Of a DNA stretch of 64,000 bases, positions 16,389 to 24,328 are shown in pieces (the stretch's first letter is position 1; each line of letters starts with the position of its first letter). The notes beneath the pieces were generated by a model. The model saw only the letters and a program-made list of their open reading frames with translations. It was not told the origin of the DNA and did not search any database. Source of the DNA: Mesorhizobium caraganae (lineage in GTDB: Bacteria; Pseudomonadota; Alphaproteobacteria; Rhizobiales; Rhizobiaceae); contig NZ_JAFCGY010000014.1 of the NCBI RefSeq assembly GCF_016836705.1, positions 79,607-143,606 on the forward strand, in the 5' to 3' direction. The position numbers were made by a program, and so were the translations under genes.

Positions 16389-16731
16389 GAGCTCCTAACA
16401 CATGACGGGCGAAATCGTTCCCTATTGTCGGGCGAAACCGGCGCCGCATCAAGGGGGGTGGCTGAGGTTGAACCGACGAGATATCCCAAGATCGACGTGG
16501 TGGGCGCGCACCTGTCGGCACGCCAGAAGAGTGCGACGAACGCAGGCGGCGTTTGGGCCGAGCGCCAGGGCATCGAGACGACGACGAGCGGGAGCAACCC
16601 GACCACCTCTAATCAAGTTGCCAAGTTGGCGACTTGAAACCCGCCGCCTCACGGTGGCGGGCTGTTTAGAATGGTCAGGCTCGCTACAGCCTTGACAGGT
16701 ACCGTCACGGCCTCACCAAGCGGAGGTATCA
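16389..16731. other. Gene-poor stretch with one terminator-like hairpin
   Basis: 343 bases between the divergent small genes. Several frames are open but none has a plausible ribosome-binding site or a protein-like composition. The hairpin listed at 16640-16661 is the only clear structure; the stretch should contain promoters for the genes on both sides. Confidence 0.4.
16640..16661. terminator. GC-rich hairpin, terminator-like
   Basis: CCCGCCGCC-TCAC-GGTGGCGGG forms a nine-pair stem (one G-T pair) followed by CTGTTT. A related hairpin with the same TCAC loop occurs at 16991-17014, so this may be a repeated terminator cassette. There is no obvious gene immediately upstream on the + strand. 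Confidence 0.5.
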
Positions 16732-16977
16732 ATGGTCTCGGCGATTGGAAATCAACATCGGCAGGTACCGGAAACTCAACCGAAACCCGCAAAGACAGAA
16801 CCGGGCGAAGTATTTGTGCCAGGCAAAAGCGCAGACAGCGTAGGACATCGCGCCAAGGCTATGGTGGCAGAAAGTGGCGACACAGATCCTGGTGCGCAGG
16901 GGCGCGCCGCGTCGACAATCGCCAGAATGGATATTACCGTTTTGACTCCACCGAGCGAAGAGCCGCCTTTGGAGTAG
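16732..16977 (+). CDS. Hypothetical protein
   Basis: 81 residues, polar and probably disordered, rich in Pro, Glu and Lys, with no recognised domain, signal peptide or membrane segment. A strong GGAGGT ribosome-binding site sits five bases before the ATG at 16732, and a hairpin follows the stop codon. These two signals are the main support. Function unknown. Confidence 0.55.
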   Translation: MVSAIGNQHRQVPETQPKPAKTEPGEVFVPGKSADSVGHRAKAMVAESGDTDPGAQGRAASTIARMDITVLTPPSEEPPLE

Positions 16978-16990
16978 CTCGGGCGGCCGT

Positions 16991-17014
16991 GCCGGCTGCC
17001 TCACGGTGGCGGGC
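16991..17014. terminator. Hairpin between convergent small genes
   Basis: A ten-position stem around a TCAC loop (GCCGGCTGCC with GGTGGCGGGC; one mismatch, two G-T pairs). It lies between the stop codons of the genes at 16732-16977 (+) and 17016-17309 (-), so it could serve both strands. Confidence 0.5.
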
Positions 17015-17015
17015 T

Positions 17016-17309
17016 TCAGTCTTTGTGCCGCACGATATAGCGACTGCTCACCGCATTCGCGCCCATGCCCCGTGTGACGACAACCGTCCTGTATCCCGCG
17101 GGAAGGGAACCTGTAGCGGATGGGTCGACCGGACTGCATCGCCCGACGATCTCCCCGTTGGGGGCGCCTGCGAGCCTGTTGGCCAAAGCAACCCGGCATT
17201 CGTCAAGGGATACGAACGTCTTGGCCGGTGACGGATCGAGCGGTTTGCAGACAACCTGGCCTGGACTGCACGACAGCAGAACCATCATTGCTGCAGTTGC
17301 CGGATCCAT
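17016..17309 (-). CDS. Small exported protein, unknown function
   Basis: 97 residues. The N-terminus (MDPATAAMMVLLSC) resembles a short signal peptide or lipoprotein leader, although no perfect lipobox is present. Four cysteines occur before residue 60 (LLSC, VVCKPL, LDECRVAL, GRCSP), suggesting disulfides in the periplasm. AGGGGAG upstream of the ATG at 17309 is a good ribosome-binding site. No family was recognised. Confidence 0.6.
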   Translation of the reverse strand: MDPATAAMMVLLSCSPGQVVCKPLDPSPAKTFVSLDECRVALANRLAGAPNGEIVGRCSPVDPSATGSLPAGYRTVVVTRGMGANAVSSRYIVRHKD

Positions 17310-17429
17310 TTGCGAGTTTCTCCCCTTTGTGGACGAAATCTCAACGCGCGAGCGGGGACTTTGTTTCGCAGCTGCTAAAATATCAGGGCGTGCGTGGGAA
17401 CAAGAAGCGGCTATGTCGGTTCTTTGAGC

Positions 17430-17591
17430 ATGCGAGGCAAAATCAAAGATCCGCCGACGAAACCCAGCCCGAAGAAGACGCCTGTCCGTCCAGACCAGGA
17501 CGCATCGCCAGAGCCTCAACATGTCGATCCACCACCGCGAGATGTGCGCGAGGCGCCGGCGCCAAATCCTAACGGCGATAAAAAGTCCTGA
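17430..17591 (+). CDS. Hypothetical proline-rich small protein
   Basis: 53 residues, about one quarter proline, with many Lys and Asp; probably disordered. The ATG at 17430 has no convincing ribosome-binding site, and the composition could be that of non-coding GC-rich DNA. Listed because it is the only plausible ORF in its interval. Confidence 0.3.
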   Translation: MRGKIKDPPTKPSPKKTPVRPDQDASPEPQHVDPPPRDVREAPAPNPNGDKKS

Positions 17592-18145
17592 CGGCCAGCC
17601 TGCCGACCAAGATGCCGTTTCTGAGGCAGCCACCAGCGAAGACGTAGGCAGCGGCGATGAAGAACCGCGCCGGCGGATGGGCCTAGAATCTTCACGGCGG
17701 CGCCGAAGGGCTGAGGCAAGGTGCGCTCACGTGCAGCACGATTTGCGGATTAAGCAGACCCATGAACAGCGTCTGGGTCGCATACTGTTTGGTCGGTATC
17801 GTGGTGGCACTGGTGTTATGGTCAATGAGGCTATAGCGGCTCCTCCAATCTCTGATTGACGCGCAGATGTGAGCCTGTGCCATTTCGAATGAGATTTGTC
17901 GGCATCAATCTTGCAGCGCAGGTTTGCCGGCTGACCCCGGTCCTGATCGCGTACTCTGATCAGGTTTGTGAGGCTCGCCGGGATTGAGGTCGTGGGGGTC
18001 TTCGCCCGGCGAGTTTGCCACTTGCCGCCCCGCCAGGATGCGTGATGCCGTTTTGTACGATTCCGTACCATCTTTTTTATTGAAAGGCCGGTTTCGGCAG
18101 ACTTATGAAACGCGACGTTGCCACTGCTTTCGTATGGAGGCTGCG
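17592..18145. other. Gene-poor stretch of about 550 bases
   Basis: No ORF with a good ribosome-binding site and protein-like composition was found. The only item worth noting is a 24-codon membrane-peptide-like frame at 17762-17836. The overlapping longer frames on both strands are rich in Arg or Pro and look like shadows. Confidence 0.4.
17762..17836 (+). CDS. Possible 24-residue membrane peptide
   Basis: MNSVWVAYCLVGIVV then ALVLWSMRL: a single hydrophobic segment of about 18 residues with a charged C-terminus, the look of a one-helix membrane peptide. No good ribosome-binding site precedes the ATG and the frame stays open upstream, so this could equally be the 3' end of a decayed gene. 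Confidence 0.25.
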   Translation: MNSVWVAYCLVGIVVALVLWSMRL

Positions 18146-18373
18146 ATGGATAGCGTGGAGCCGAACGGCAAGGTCTCGCCGTGCATTGAAGTGGTCGAAG
18201 CCTGCGGCGAATGGTTCGTCCGCGTGGTCGAGGATGACCAAGAACTAACCCGATCCTTCGAACTGGAATCGTTCGCTCTAGCCTTTGCGGAAGTTTTTGA
18301 GCGGAGGCCGACCTTCGAGAGGGGGCTTAGGGGGACTTCAGTCTTAGTTGAGCTATCGCTAATATGCCTGTAG
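18146..18373 (+). CDS. Hypothetical protein
   Basis: 75 residues with a mixed composition typical of real protein: VSPCIEVVEACGEWFVRVVEDDQE forms predicted strands, then FELESFALAFAEVFERR a helix. GGAGG lies five bases before the ATG at 18146. The frame is open further upstream, but the ribosome-binding site decides this start. The C-terminus past residue 60 looks less ordered and may have been extended by mutation. No family recognised. Confidence 0.6.
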   Translation: MDSVEPNGKVSPCIEVVEACGEWFVRVVEDDQELTRSFELESFALAFAEVFERRPTFERGLRGTSVLVELSLICL

Positions 18374-18458
18374 CTTGGGCAGTGCGGGAAACCCGAATAC
18401 CAAATGTCCCATGGGTGGCATCGGGCCTGTTCGCCGCATCATCAGAAGGCTGTCCTAA

Positions 18459-18704
18459 GTGCTCTCAACTGTATTGCGGGAAAAGCTGGTTTGCGAATGC
18501 GGTCGCACCGGGTATTTGAAACTACGAGAAGACGCTCAGCCCCTCAGCGGCACCTGGGAATCCTACAGCTTGGAGGGTTTCGAGGGCCGCAGCCTGACGA
18601 TCACTAGTTCGGGAAATATTCCGGGCGACAAGTTGGCCTATCTCCATCCTTTGTGTCCTCAATGCAGTCAGTGGGGCAAGGTGAAGTATGCCAGCCGTGC
18701 CTGA
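18459..18704 (+). CDS. Hypothetical small zinc-binding-like protein
   Basis: 81 residues, GTG start with AGAAGG about eight bases upstream. Two cysteine pairs, LVCECGRTGYL near the N-terminus and PLCPQCSQWG near the C-terminus, could form a zinc ribbon. Between them is a strand-rich stretch (SLTITSSGNIPGDK). Family unknown. Together with the gene at 19179 it is one of two unrelated small zinc-ribbon candidates in this island. Confidence 0.55.
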   Translation: MLSTVLREKLVCECGRTGYLKLREDAQPLSGTWESYSLEGFEGRSLTITSSGNIPGDKLAYLHPLCPQCSQWGKVKYASRA

Positions 18705-18844
18705 GCCCGCAAGACATGCTCGAATGGATCGTGCGCAAGTAGGCGCTACCCAGCCATAGATGAGTGGCCGGCAGGGTTGGGTTGCCTTGTGGGGCTTGTC
18801 ATGCCGGCCACTGCGGGTGAGTTTGGTCCCCCGCGCGGATGACC

Positions 18845-19102
18845 CTATGTGTCTATTAGCAATCGCGCAATTAAGCCGTATGAACTAGCTAGCCCGCCGT
18901 AGGAGGCCGCGCCGGCCCGCCCTATGGTGCCCCACTGGATGAACGGCGGCCTTTTACCGGTGATGGTCTCGATCGACTTCAACAGCGGCTCATGGACCTC
19001 ACGAAGAGCGCGATAGCGCTCGCTGTGGTATTCCAGGAGCGGCCGGACAATGCTCTTGTGCAGCGCCTCTGCCGCGACCAGGACGCGGTCGATCTGATCT
19101 TG
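18845..19102 (-). pseudogene. 3' remnant of an unknown gene, cut by the duplicated element
   Basis: The frame encodes a protein-like segment (DQIDRVLVAAEALHK, later YRALREVHEPLLKSIETITG, then GTIGRAGAASYGG) that ends with a normal stop. Upstream (rightward) it runs straight into the 405-bp repeat at 19103, where the frame continues only by chance to an ATG lacking a ribosome-binding site. Hence it looks like the C-terminal part of a gene whose 5' end was displaced. Family unknown. Confidence 0.4.
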
Positions 19103-19507
19103 CGTGCGAAGTGTTTTGAAAAGAGACGCAAATGCGGCATGCAACTTGCTTCCTGCGAACCGCCAGGAGGCAAACCACATGATACTTTCACGAGATCGGG
19201 ACGATGACGATATGATCGTCCAATGCCCTAACTGCAAGCGAATGATGATCCGAAAAGGTCGCCTGATCAAAAGCGCCAAGTCTCTGACATGTGAGGGTTG
19301 CGGCAATGAGATCCGCCTGACTTATTCGTACAAAATGGCAATCTTTGAAAACCGCAGGCCACTATCATAGTTTGTCCGGCCGAATTGCCAAATGCTCGAC
19401 GGTTTTGGCTGGAACAGGAAAGTGGCCGACGCCAGGGGGTTGGGGAACCTCGGGTGGGGCAGGCGCCGGGCCAAAAAATGCAGGGAGCAACCCCACCCGG
19501 CGCTCCT
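19103..19507 (+). repeat. 405-bp direct repeat, copy 1
   Basis: Near-identical to 20429-20833, starting CGTGCGAAGTG and ending GGCGCTCCT in both. It contains the intact zinc-ribbon ORF at 19179-19370. No terminal inverted repeats or transposase are visible, so it is not a standard insertion sequence; segmental duplication or a MITE-like unit are both possible. Confidence 0.85.
19179..19370 (+). CDS. Small zinc-ribbon protein
   Basis: 63 residues with a canonical two-knuckle zinc ribbon: CPNC at about residues 16-19 and CEGC at about 38-41, separated by a basic stretch (KRMMIRKGRLIKSAK). AGGAGG eight bases before the ATG is an ideal ribosome-binding site. Such mini-ribbons commonly bind nucleic acid or partner proteins. 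It lies wholly inside copy 1 of the 405-bp repeat; the copy 2 version is broken. Confidence 0.7.
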   Translation: MILSRDRDDDDMIVQCPNCKRMMIRKGRLIKSAKSLTCEGCGNEIRLTYSYKMAIFENRRPLS

Positions 19508-19620
19508 ACATGCACGTCGACCTGGGCACTCCCGACTTCAACACACTTAATCCTCCAGATCCTTCGACTTCCAGAATCGACTTCGACACGGCCCGCGTAG
19601 GCATCAACTATCATTTCTGA
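19508..19620 (+). pseudogene. Fragment of an outer-membrane beta-barrel protein C-terminus
   Basis: Directly after the repeat the frame reads HVDLGTPDFNTLNPPDPS and ends TARVGINYHF followed by the stop. A terminal aromatic residue after alternating hydrophobic positions is the hallmark of the last strand of outer-membrane barrels (the BAM-recognised signature). Only about 37 residues remain, so it is a relic. The porin at 22498 is not an obvious parent. Confidence 0.45.
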
Positions 19621-19723
19621 AGCGGGCTTCCCGACTTCAAGCGGCTGAACGGCATACTCGTGATGCTTTGGCCGTCAAGCCGCCCGTCAACTCTATCCAG
19701 CCGTAGGGCTCGTACATGATCGC

Positions 19724-19984
19724 CTAGACCAAGACAAAATAGACAACCGGTGCAAGGATCAGGCAGATCGCCATTGCGATAACTATGGCAATGCCCCGGC
19801 GCTCTGCCCGCCGCGAAAGGTCAGCGAAATCATCCTCATTTGCGATCAGGTCCAAGATCGAGCAGCCACTGGGAATCGAACGATTGTCGTTTGCAATTCG
19901 GGATGCCGCGTTATTGACTTTTGGTTTGCGGGACGAGATCTGGTTCACGTTTGCCTCGCTCTTCGATGATGCCGGCTTCGCCAT
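19724..19984 (-). CDS. Hypothetical single-pass membrane protein
   Basis: 86 residues from the ATG at 19984 (MAKPASSKS). The N-terminal 60 residues are polar; a C-terminal hydrophobic helix (AIVIAMAICLILAPVVYFVLV region) would make it a tail-anchored protein. The segment SILDLIANEDDFADLSRRAERRG looks helical and conserved-like. The ribosome-binding site is weak (GGGGCGGG). Family unknown. Confidence 0.5.
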   Translation of the reverse strand: MAKPASSKSEANVNQISSRKPKVNNAASRIANDNRSIPSGCSILDLIANEDDFADLSRRAERRGIAIVIAMAICLILAPVVYFVLV

Positions 19985-20040
19985 CCCGCCCCGGCGAAGC
20001 GGAGCGGGATGGTAGAAAGCGGAAATCGATTTTCGGACGC

Positions 20041-20310
20041 TCAAAGACCTATGGCGTCCTTTTCGCATCCAAATGGACGCGCGGCGCTACAGTTTAATGT
20101 TCTCTCACTGATCGTATCCGCAACGAAGGATGCAGCAATCAGGTCATCGGCATTGAGCCGGAGTGAACCTGCATCGCATCCCATCAAAGCAGCTACTTTT
20201 TGGAAGGCTTTCATATCGTTCTCGGTAACATTGGCGCTTCGCATTTTTGCTTTGAGCTCGGCGATGCGTGCCCCTAGAGTCTGAGACGTTCCAAATTCAC
20301 CTTTGGACAT
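20041..20310 (-). CDS. Hypothetical protein
   Basis: 89 residues beginning MSKGEFGTSQTLGARIAELK; a helical N-terminal half followed by MGCDAGSLRLNADDLIAASF. A perfect AGGAGG ribosome-binding site lies about eight bases before the ATG at 20310, making expression likely. No family recognised. Confidence 0.6.
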   Translation of the reverse strand: MSKGEFGTSQTLGARIAELKAKMRSANVTENDMKAFQKVAALMGCDAGSLRLNADDLIAASFVADTISERTLNCSAARPFGCEKDAIGL

Positions 20311-20428
20311 CGTTGTCTCCTCCTGACGTGGTTCGCTCCCCGCCTGGCTATGATCCAACCCACTTTAGCAACGCGCGTGCAATCGAAGGCTCCAACGTTC
20401 GTTAGCAAAGTCTTAAGTAAGGCAGGGA

Positions 20429-20833
20429 CGTGCGAAGTGTTTTGAAAAGAGACGCAAATGCGGCATGCAACTTGCTTCCTGCGAACCGCCAGGAGGCAAA
20501 CCACATGATACTTTCACGAGATCGGGACGATCACGATACGATCGTCCAACGCCCTAACTGCAGCGAATGATGATCCGAAAAGGTCGCCTGATCAAAAGCG
20601 CCAAAGTCTCCGACATGTGAGGGTTGCGGCAATGAGATCCGCCTGACTTATTCGTACAAAATGGCAATCTTTGAAAACCGCAGGCCACCATCATAGTTTG
20701 TCCGGCCGATTTGCCAAATGCTCGACGGTTTTGGCTGGAACAGGAAAGTGGCCGACGCCAGGGGGTTGGGGAACCTCGGGTGGGGCAGGCGCCGGGCCAA
20801 GAAATACAGGGAGCAACCCCACCCGGCGCTCCT
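20429..20833 (+). repeat. 405-bp direct repeat, copy 2
   Basis: Second copy of 19103-19507, separated from it by 921 bases. It carries one single-base deletion, one single-base insertion and several substitutions relative to copy 1, so the length is unchanged but the ORF inside is broken. Flanking DNA differs on both sides from copy 1. Confidence 0.85.
20505..20696 (+). pseudogene. Broken copy of the small zinc-ribbon gene
   Basis: Corresponds to 19179-19370. A base is lost after the AACTGC codons, giving AGC-GAA-TGA, so translation would stop after about 21 residues; a base gained later would restore the frame too late. The first knuckle is also damaged (Cys to Arg in CPNC). The ribosome-binding site is intact. 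Confidence 0.75.
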
Positions 20834-21347
20834 TAGTGACGGCAGGCCGCGCCCCCAAACCCATGACCCAGCGCAGCCTACCGTCCCCATAAGGTACGCG
20901 GAGCCAAAACAAGTAGTTGCAGAGAAATGGCCGGCAGGCGCCGGCGCCCGCCTTCGGTCGCGATTCCTACAGGCCGACGCTTTCTGGCCATGGGGCACAA
21001 GCCATTGCTGGAAAACCGACCGGCCTAGCCAGCCGACGCGGCTTTCCGAACTCGCCGCAATGGGCCGAAGCGATGCAGGGCTACATTCTCCTCATGCAGC
21101 GCGCCGGCCATTTGCTGGTCGTGCTCGTCTGGATGCGTGGCCTTTGCCCGGGTAATACTTGGTAAAGCTCTAGCCCGCGCGCCGCAAATCACGCTGTGAT
21201 TGCGCTCCTCGCTCCAGCCGCTTCGATGCAAATTTGGGCGACAATCCCTGGGTTCGAGACGTCAGCGCGACGGATCCGAGGCGCCTTCGGATGCGACGCT
21301 TGGAACCTCCGACGTACCCGATGGATTATCTATCGAGGCGAATTACC
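20834..21347. other. Gene-poor stretch of about 510 bases
   Basis: Overlapping frames exist on both strands, but none combines a ribosome-binding site with a protein-like composition. No structured RNA or repeat beyond the adjoining 405-bp copy was recognised. Confidence 0.4.
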
Positions 21348-21518
21348 ATGGAAGATAAACCGGCGACCAAATTTTCAGGAGAAACGCTCGTCACGGTGCT
21401 GGTGATTTGCCTGCTCCTCATAGGCCTGTTTTTTATTGGCTTCCGATACTCGGAGCGCGATCAAGGGGCGCTGATCATACCTGGCGCCGTGCAGCAAGGA
21501 GGCGGTGAACGACCCTAA
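21348..21518 (+). CDS. Small single-pass membrane protein
   Basis: 56 residues: a short polar N-terminus (MEDKPATKFSGE), one strong transmembrane helix (about residues 12-30, VTVLVICLLLIGLFFIGF), and a polar tail with GAVQQGGGERP. GAGG precedes the ATG at 21348. Likely inner membrane; function unknown. Confidence 0.55.
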   Translation: MEDKPATKFSGETLVTVLVICLLLIGLFFIGFRYSERDQGALIIPGAVQQGGGERP

Positions 21519-21760
21519 CGCGTGTCTCGGGTGGCCTGCCAGCCGAAGCTCGAAGAGCGAAGGCTGAATCGAAGACCCTGAAGGGGCGAAGAGAAACTTC
21601 GCCATGCGAAGCTGTTGGATTTTGGGAAAACAACTGAAAGTTCTTGCTCGCGCCAGATGTATCAGTGAGCGCGCCGTGGACGATCTCGCCGAATACGGCA
21701 ACATCTCTCGGCGAAGGAAAGCCCGCCGACGGAGTCAGCGAGCTTTTTTTGCGGAAAGGC

Positions 21761-22048
21761 TCATTTCCCCATCATCATTGCCATTTTGCAAAAGTTTTCA
21801 TGCGCCTTGGCTATAGTTGCGTCGGCGCAGTCCTTCATCACGGCGTCACGGTCTTCCTGAGACATTGCCGCCCAAGCTGCTTTGGTTTCGGCTTCAGACT
21901 TCATGGTCTTCATGCCAGCATCCGTGAAGAAGGGAGACATCTTTGCAGGGTCGTCGAGTGCAGACGTGCCGCTAGAGCTTCCTGCGACAGCGGAGCCGGA
22001 AACCATTGCAAGGGCCATTGTACCGAAAACCATTTTCTTAAGGTTCAT
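21761..22048 (-). CDS. Small exported protein with signal peptide
   Basis: 95 residues with a textbook signal peptide (MNLKKMVFGTMALAM, cleavage after AVA at about residue 22) and an acidic-helical mature domain containing SQEDRDAVMKDC and HENFCKMAMMMGK; the two cysteines may pair. GGAGGAG six bases before the ATG at 22048 supports the start. A periplasmic function is inferred; no family recognised. Confidence 0.75.
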   Translation of the reverse strand: MNLKKMVFGTMALAMVSGSAVAGSSSGTSALDDPAKMSPFFTDAGMKTMKSEAETKAAWAAMSQEDRDAVMKDCADATIAKAHENFCKMAMMMGK

Positions 22049-22277
22049 GTCAAACTCCTCCTAAAAGGGTCAGCCTTTATGGCAACCCGTGCTTCACCAA
22101 CGCGGATTTTTGGGAAAGGTTTCTAGCAAACGCAAAGTTGCCCAATTCGGGGTGGCCTTTAAGGATGTGTGCGGGCGTAGATATCTTCCAGCGGTGTGTG
22201 GTTACATGGCACTTTCGCATGACCGTCCTATTTAAGGGCCATGCCTCAAAGGCGAAAAATCGATGAAACTGCGAAGC

Positions 22278-22363
22278 TGGTGCGGACGACGGGAATCGAA
22301 CCCGTACGATCAGAGATCGAGGGATTTTAAGTCCCTTGCGTCTACCAATTCCGCCACGTCCGC
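22278..22363 (-). tRNA. tRNA-Leu (anticodon TAA)
   Basis: On the minus strand the sequence begins GCGGACG and ends CGTCCGC-A-CCA, closing the seven-pair acceptor stem; CCA is encoded. The anticodon stem AGGGA/TCCCT encloses CTTAAAA, giving anticodon TAA (22327-22329), which reads UUA. The long variable arm fits tRNA-Leu, and GGTTCGATTCC forms the T-arm. Its 3' end faces the gene-poor region on the left, the usual orientation for an integrated element. Confidence 0.95.
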
Positions 22364-22497
22364 AGGCAGCCCTTTTCAGACGCCAGCGAAAACCCGTCAA
22401 GCCATCTTTTTCCGAGTGTCGCCACTCGAATTCATGAAAGGTGGTTCGTGATTTTAAAACAATTGGTTGTGGCGAAAATCTCAGTCGCCGCGCGCGT

Positions 22498-23157
22498 TCA
22501 GAACTTGTAGCTGAGATTGACGCCGACCGTGTTCAGCTTGACGTCCTGGTCGCGGCCGACGAATTCGTCGGAGCCGTCATGGTGTTCGGAACCGAAATCG
22601 TAGTAGCGGTATTGGGCGCCGACGACGAACTTGTCGGTCAGCGCATAGTCGACGCCGGCGCCGACCGTCCAGCCGACATGCGTGCTTGTGCTGGAAAAGT
22701 CCGGGGCTTGCGAGGTCTCGATGCCGGCGAAAGCGACGCCGCCAATGCCATAGACCAGCAGCCGGTCCATGGCATAGCCAGCCTTGGCATTGACCGACCC
22801 GAACCATTTGATGTCGGTGCCGAAATTGTTTCCCGGGGGGCCAAGTACCGTCGTGCCTTCGATACGGGCATAGTTGAGCTCGGCCTCGGCGCCGATCACC
22901 GCCTGGTCGAACTGCCACAGGCCGGCGACGTGGCCGCCGACGAAACCACCATCGAGGTCGGGCGAGGTGGAAAATGGCTCGCCCTCTGTTCCCGTGATGT
23001 CAGACTGGCCCCAGCCGTAGCCGGCCTGCAGGCCGGCATAGTAGCCGGTCCAGTCGAAGCCAGGTTCGGTCATCGGCACCGGCATCGGGTCGGCGGCAAA
23101 AGCCGGCGCGGCCAGAGCGGTCAGAAATCCGGCACTTGCGAGCGTCAGACGACGCAT
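22498..23157 (-). CDS. Outer-membrane beta-barrel protein (Omp25/Omp31 family)
   Basis: A 219-residue porin-like protein. It has a signal peptide (cleavage near AFA-ADP), the family entry FDWTGYYAGLQAGYGWG, repeating Gly/aromatic beta strands (GGFVGGHVAG, VGAQYRYYDFG), and a terminal NLSYKF with the C-terminal phenylalanine required for BAM insertion. Size matches the 8-strand Omp25/RopB type of Rhizobiales. Likely a structural outer-membrane protein. Confidence 0.92.
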   Translation of the reverse strand: MRRLTLASAGFLTALAAPAFAADPMPVPMTEPGFDWTGYYAGLQAGYGWGQSDITGTEGEPFSTSPDLDGGFVGGHVAGLWQFDQAVIGAEAELNYARIEGTTVLGPPGNNFGTDIKWFGSVNAKAGYAMDRLLVYGIGGVAFAGIETSQAPDFSSTSTHVGWTVGAGVDYALTDKFVVGAQYRYYDFGSEHHDGSDEFVGRDQDVKLNTVGVNLSYKF

Positions 23158-23270
23158 CGAGCTCTCCGAAATGGTGGTTCAGAAGACTCCTGGCCGCAAG
23201 GTAGCTCTATTCGCCGCAAAACGGAACCCATTGTTCAACAATCGAAATACGCTGTCGCTGCAGGCGCTCG

Positions 23271-24122
23271 CTATTTGGCGTCGATGAAGTCCAGCGCCGC
23301 CTGGCTATATTCGTCCGGCGCCTGAAGCATGGCGAAATGACTGGCGTTGGGCAGGATGATGAGCTTGGCGCCCGGAATGACGGAGGCCATGTATTCGGTG
23401 TGTTCGCGCTTGATCGCCTCGTCATGATCGCCGGCGACGATCGCCGTCGGCGTGGTGATCTTGCCGAGCTGTTCCTTGGTCCAGGCAGGCTCCGACTCCC
23501 ACATGTGGCTGATCTGCGAAACGAAGGCGTCGTACTGGTCCGGCGTCTTCGACATCTTCTTGTAGTCGCGGCCGGAGCGTTCGATGTAGGCGGCAAATGT
23601 CTTGTTGGTCATCACGCCGGGATCGACGCCATCGGTGGTGACATTGGCGGCCTGCGCAAAGAGCCTGGTCAGCCGCTCCGGATGATGCAGCGCGATGTCG
23701 ATACCGATAATGCCGCCGTCGCTCCAGCCGACAAGAGCGGTCTTGTCGATCTTGAGGTAGTCGAGCAGGGCCAGATAATCCGACGCCATGAGGTCGTAGC
23801 CGTAAGGTTGCTCGGTGCGGGTGGAGCGGCCATGGCCGCGGCTGTCGGCGACGATCACCTTGTGGGTCTTGGACATCGTCGCCACCTGGCTCGCCCAGAT
23901 ATCGGCGTGGCCAAGACCGCCATGGATCAACAGGATCGGGTCCCCGGCGCCGAAAACGGCGTAGTACATCTGGATGCCGTTGACCGGCGCATAGCCGCTC
24001 TGATCCGGTTTGGGCATCGCCGCCGGCTCCGGCAGCGTCAGCCAGCGCTCCTCGGCGGATGCAAAGCCGGCCGAAATCAGGAACAGGGCGACGAAGACGA
24101 ACGCTTTCAGGAACCGGGTCAT
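23271..24122 (-). CDS. Exported alpha/beta hydrolase
   Basis: A 283-residue hydrolase with a signal peptide (hydrophobic residues 7-22, cleavage near ASA-EE). The set IHGGLGH, nucleophile elbow GWSDGG, acid in VAGDHDE and histidine in NASHFAM makes it catalytically complete. The GWSDGG elbow and the ADSRGHGRS strand resemble haloperoxidase/lactonase-type hydrolases; the substrate is unknown. Expected in the periplasm. Confidence 0.88.
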   Translation of the reverse strand: MTRFLKAFVFVALFLISAGFASAEERWLTLPEPAAMPKPDQSGYAPVNGIQMYYAVFGAGDPILLIHGGLGHADIWASQVATMSKTHKVIVADSRGHGRSTRTEQPYGYDLMASDYLALLDYLKIDKTALVGWSDGGIIGIDIALHHPERLTRLFAQAANVTTDGVDPGVMTNKTFAAYIERSGRDYKKMSKTPDQYDAFVSQISHMWESEPAWTKEQLGKITTPTAIVAGDHDEAIKREHTEYMASVIPGAKLIILPNASHFAMLQAPDEYSQAALDFIDAK

Positions 24123-24306
24123 GACTTCACCTCAGGAGGTTTCGTCCTTGGGTCGTTTCGGCCTCGGACGATTGCGAAGGTCGATTTAACAGTCTTCCCG
24201 TGTGCGGAGTCAACGAACGGGGGGGGGCGGGCTGGCGGCGTGAATTGAAATTTCAATCCGTGCCGCCCGCAACGCGTCCGGTTCCGCCTGTGACGGCAAT
24301 CGCAAC

Positions 24307-24328
24307 AAAAAACCCGCCTCGCGGCGGG
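24307..24328 (-). terminator. Intrinsic terminator on the minus strand
   Basis: On the minus strand CCCGCC-GCGA-GGCGGG is followed by six T. There is no annotated minus-strand gene directly upstream (to the right), only the divergent ade promoter region, so the transcript it ends is unknown; a small RNA is one option. Confidence 0.6.

Noticed and set aside
16385..16606. Minus-strand ORF whose stop overlaps the start of the small coiled-coil gene (ATGA-like junction)
   Set aside because: Composition (Pro, Ser, Arg) and lack of a ribosome-binding site suggest chance; the overlap is expected by coincidence.
19868..19880. Twelve-base match to the tRNA-Leu T-arm (GGGAATCGAAC) inside the island, a possible attachment site
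   Set aside because: It lies inside a protein-like ORF on the other strand, is short, and is not at the island's edge; a chance match is likely.
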